Shown piece by piece: positions 1 to 38,876 of a stretch of DNA of 38,876 nt. The notes below the pieces were generated by a model. The model was not told the DNA's origin, ran no database searches, and saw only the letters and a program-made list of their open reading frames with translations. Origin of the DNA: Paulinella micropora. Taxonomy: Eukaryota; Cercozoa; Imbricatea; Euglyphida. The first letter of the stretch is position 1. Every line of letters starts with the position of its first letter. The DNA lies in the NCBI GenBank assembly GCA_009731375.1, contig BJOX01000167.1:49335-88210 (forward strand). Reading direction: 5' to 3'. A program made the position numbers and the translations under genes.

Positions 1-109
1 CCTTGCGGGGGTGTCATTAGAGCTTATCGTCAATTCTTCGTACTCCCCTCACGGGTGAGACGATGGAGGCGCATGTGCAGAAATGCATCAGCCATTGACA
101 GAGAAGCAC

Positions 110-113
<4 letters not shown>
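1..113 (+). mobile_element. tRNA-derived SINE A, 3' part
   Basis: The window opens inside the body of SINE A ('ccttgcgggggtgtcatt') and runs to 'gagaagcact', followed by the (ATT)n tail. The tRNA-like head lies outside the window. Confidence 0.7.
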
Positions 114-167
<54 letters not shown>

Positions 168-357
168 GTTGTTGTTGTTGTTGTTGTTGTTTTTGATGAT
201 GATGTTGTTGTTGTTGTTGTTGCTGCTGCTGCTGCTGCTGTTGTTGTTATGGTTTTGCTTTTGGTTGTTGTTTTTCTGTTTTGTTTTGTTCTGTTTTGTT
301 AAAAAAAAAAAAAAAATTGTTTTGTTTTGATTTGTTTTTTCTTCTTTCTTTGCTCAG
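114..357. repeat. (ATT)n/(GTT)n tail tract and T-rich intron end
   Basis: The SINE tail changes from ATT to GTT to GCT/TGC units, then to a T-rich tract with 16 A, ending at the acceptor at 357. No gene is seen. Confidence 0.75.
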
Positions 358-36330
<35,973 letters not shown>

Positions 36331-36347
36331 CTCGGCTGTGAGTGTCA

Positions 36348-36379
<32 letters not shown>

Positions 36380-36861
36380 CTTGGAGTGTTGACTGTGACA
36401 TATTTGAGGGAAATCCCGATGAAAAAACCTAGTCACACTTGCTAAACAGAGTTCCAGCCCAATGGCCTCAAGGCGTTAAACTGTGACGCCAACTCATAAC
36501 CCTTTGGTGGTAGATGCTGGGGAGGAGGGTCGTTGCGCGCGTAAAAGATCTTAAACTCCGCATATGCTGGTTGATAGCCCAGGACCCAGCAGACACCAGA
36601 TTGTTATGGGTGGGGTTTCGAGGCAGCTCTAGCAACCGCGCTTGGTGTATGCACTTGCACATTCGGTGACGTCTTGCAAGAGGTTGCTGGGACTGCGGAA
36701 TAACCTCGGCTTAGTGCAGTCTTGCCCTCAGGAGCTCCATCGGTGGCCCCGATCATCAGGCGAGAGACTGACACGGGGGGGTGGAGGACCTCGAACAAGG
36801 GTATTGGAGGCTTATGTCCGTTGAGGATATGCCATTAGCTGCATCAGTACGCCTCAGATAT

Positions 36862-36862
<1 letters not shown>
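36380..36862 (+). mobile_element. repeat family B, full unit
   Basis: A unit of about 485 bp from 'ccttggagtgttgactgtg' to 'cgcctcagatatagt', followed by (ATT)n. Diverged minus-strand copies are at 31900-32055 and 32453-32913, and further plus-strand pieces are at 38638-38876. No tRNA-like promoter or convincing ORF was seen. Confidence 0.65.
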
Positions 36863-36917
<55 letters not shown>

Positions 36918-36949
36918 TATTATTATTATTATTATTTCTATTGTTGTTG

Positions 36950-36996
<47 letters not shown>

Positions 36997-37158
36997 GTTA
37001 TTACTATTATTATTATTATGGACACCGTGATAGCCCAGTGGTCAAGTTCTACCATCTGGGCCCTGTCGCCAGTTCGATTCCCGTCGGTGCCACCAGTATT
37101 TTCATTGAACATACCGGTCANNNNNNNNNNATACTACTACTACTACTACTACTACTAC

Positions 37159-37189
<31 letters not shown>

Positions 37190-37229
37190 GTTATTATTAT
37201 TATTATCATTATTATTATTACTACTACTG

Positions 37230-37286
<57 letters not shown>

Positions 37287-37448
37287 TTATTATTATTATT
37301 ATTATTATTATTGTTATTATTATTACTATCCCTGAAAGGTGTTGATGAAAGGGGTGGGGGGGTTGGGGGGAGGGGGAAAATCAAAATTGTGTACCCCACC
37401 CTCACCCACCCCCACCCACTCGCAAATCGGCACCCCTGTCGGAATAAA
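36863..37448. repeat. (ATT)n and (ACT)n arrays around SINE A head
   Basis: (ATT)n to 37018, the SINE head, a ten-base gap, then (CTA)n/(TTA)n to 37330 and short unique DNA. No gene. Confidence 0.75.
37020..37120 (+). mobile_element. SINE A, tRNA head in plus orientation
   Basis: Box A tagcccagtgg is at 37031-37041 and box B agttcgattcc at 37071-37081. The copy is cut by a gap after 'acataccggtca'. An (ATT)n tract precedes it. Confidence 0.75.
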
Positions 37449-38150
37449 TCATGGTTTGTCGGAACGAGGAGGAGTTCGGAGCTCATATTTGCAGGGTGGT
37501 TAGCCCCAGACTCGATCTTGATGCTCATGTGATTTTTTTTGGAATTCACATAAACATGCGTTAGGGAAGTGCCCTGAATGCCAAATTTCCTTGTTTTTTT
37601 TCGCACCCCTGTCCCTATAAATCATGGTTTGTGTGAACCAAGAGGAGTTGGGAGCTCATATTGACAGGGTGGCTAGCCCCAGACTCGATCTTGATGCTGA
37701 TGTAATTTCTTTGGAATTTACGCAAATATTTGCGTTAGGGGAGTGTCCTGAATGCAAAAATTCCTTGTTTTTTTGTCCTTTTTTTTTGCACCCCCCCCNN
37801 NNNNNNNNCATGGTTTGTGGGGACCAGGAGGAGTTGGGAGCTCATATTGGCAGGGTGTTTAGCCCCAGACTCGATCTTGATGCTGGTATAATTTTTTGGA
37901 ATTCACGCAAATATTTGCGTTAGGGGAGTGTCCTGAATGCCAAATTTCCTTGTTTTTTTGGCCTTTTTTTGCACCCCCCATCCCTATAAATCATGGTTTG
38001 TGGGAACCAGGAGGAGTTGGGAGCTCATATTGGCAGGGTGGTTAGCCCCAGACTCGATCTTGATGCTGGTACAATTTTTTTGTAATTCACGCAAATATTT
38101 GCGTTAGGGGAGTGTCCTAAATGCCAAAATGCCTTGTTTTTTGGCAGTAC
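37449..38150 (+). repeat. family C: four tandem units of about 175 bp with a palindrome
   Basis: Each unit begins near 'catggtttgt', holds 'gccccagactcgatcttga' and ends at a T-run. Units 2-4 carry the perfect 16-bp palindrome ACGCAAATATTTGCGT (37720, 37905, 38089). In unit 1 it is decayed. A minus-strand unit is at 31690-31862 with its palindrome at 31737. N runs and poly-C tracts mark some junctions. Confidence 0.7.
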
Positions 38151-38455
38151 TTGCCGGTGCCTCCGGCAATAGAACGTACCCTCGACGGGGCAGGGGGGGT
38201 CCGGGGAGCCCTCCCCCCGGGAGCCCCAGCCCTGTGATTGTACGTACCCGTTCTGGTCGCGGGTGGCACCCACACCTGAAAATGAGGTTTTTTGCCACCA
38301 GGCGCCCTTTGCGGCACCTCCGGCAATTCAACGTACCCTGTCGAAGGGAAAGGGGGCGGGAGGGGGGGGTCCGGGGCCTCCAAAAAAGTGATAAGAAGTA
38401 GGGCTGGCGGACGCGCACCGGTAAACCATCCTTTCAGGTGTTTGCGCAGCCCCTA

Positions 38456-38460
<5 letters not shown>
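38150..38460 (+). repeat. family D sequence with (ATT)n tail
   Basis: GC-rich sequence containing two versions of 'cacctccggcaattcaacgt' and ending 'cgcagcccctagttatt' in (ATT)n. It directly follows the C units and may be part of the same composite element. Confidence 0.5.
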
Positions 38461-38518
<58 letters not shown>

Positions 38519-38556
38519 GTTCCAGCCCAANNNNNNNNNNCATCATCATCATCATC

Positions 38557-38588
<32 letters not shown>

Positions 38589-38590
38589 CA

Positions 38591-38637
<47 letters not shown>
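38461..38637. repeat. (ATT)n and (CAT)n array
   Basis: (ATT)n, a ten-base gap, (CAT)n, (ATT)n. Confidence 0.8.
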
Positions 38638-38876
38638 GGCTTATGTCCGTTGAGGATATGCCATTAGCTGCATCAGTACGCCTCAGATATAGTAAATCTG
38701 CCTTGGAGTGTTGACTGTGACATATTTGAGGGAAATCCCGATGAAAAAACCTAGTCACACTTGCTAAACAGAGTTCCAGCCCAATGGCCTCAAGGCGTTA
38801 AACTGTGACGCCAACTCATAACCCTTTGGTGGTAGATGCTGGGGAGGAGGGTCGTTGCGCGCGTAAAAGATCTTAA
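38638..38876 (+). mobile_element. repeat family B, tandem junction at window end
   Basis: The 3' end of one unit ('gcctcagatatagt') is followed after nine bases by the 5' start of the next ('ccttggagtgttgactg'), which continues to the end of the window. Confidence 0.6.

Noticed and set aside
37020-37094. Functional tRNA gene
   Set aside because: The A and B boxes are good but the anticodon arm does not form a clear stem, and the same sequence recurs with an attached body and (ATT)n tail, so it is a SINE head.

Overview
The window is nuclear DNA from an intron-rich eukaryote, probably a protist or alga. Short exons with GC-rich third positions are joined by GT...AG introns, there is no operon structure or Shine-Dalgarno site, and tRNA-derived SINE copies are present. 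I cannot place the lineage. Most introns consist of microsatellites: (TATC)n, (TACC)n, (CATA)n, (ATT)n, (CAATA)n, (TTC)n and (CT)n. Nearly all long reading frames in these tracts (YLSI, MYVC, SLSL, IIII runs) are translated microsatellite, not genes. Runs of N break the sequence at over twenty places.

One very large plus-strand gene appears to run from before position 358 to about 36330, in about 36 exons that I pieced together from splice signals and reading phase. Almost all neighbouring exons join in phase. The exceptions are 1901 to 4349, 16248 to 17429 (across a gap) and 21508 to 22256. About 2,800 residues are visible, and the protein probably starts upstream. It has a RanBP2-type zinc finger (exon 9532-9707), a segment that may be beta-propeller or beta-sandwich, then long Leu/Ala-rich helical stretches typical of HEAT/armadillo-like solenoids. 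Poly-Ser, poly-Thr, poly-Ala and Lys/Glu runs are scattered through it. I do not recognise the family; size and layout would fit a giant scaffold or ubiquitin-ligase-like protein, but this is a weak guess.

Layout: 1-357 SINE tail and microsatellite; 358-4415 first exons, with retroposons E and F; 4416-8821 microsatellite with a duplicated 41-nt exon; 8822-11490 zinc-finger and propeller-like exons, with foldback repeats; 12043-16248 helical exons; 17429-20427 middle exons; 20946-24993 exons including a 1-kb exon; 25577-28439 the largest exon block; 28440-33094 a repeat-packed intron with six SINE copies and families B, C and D; 33095-36330 last exons; 36331-38876 the same repeat families inverted.

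The most striking pattern is that exon edges (a few tens of coding bases plus the adjoining splice site) have been copied one to four times into the neighbouring intron together with the local microsatellite. This is seen at eight exons. Other notable points are an 88-bp intron that is entirely (TATC)n, exons flanked by mutually complementary microsatellites, two retroposon families (E and F) that share a 3' end and an (ATCT)n tail, and a large inverted repeat around the last exons.
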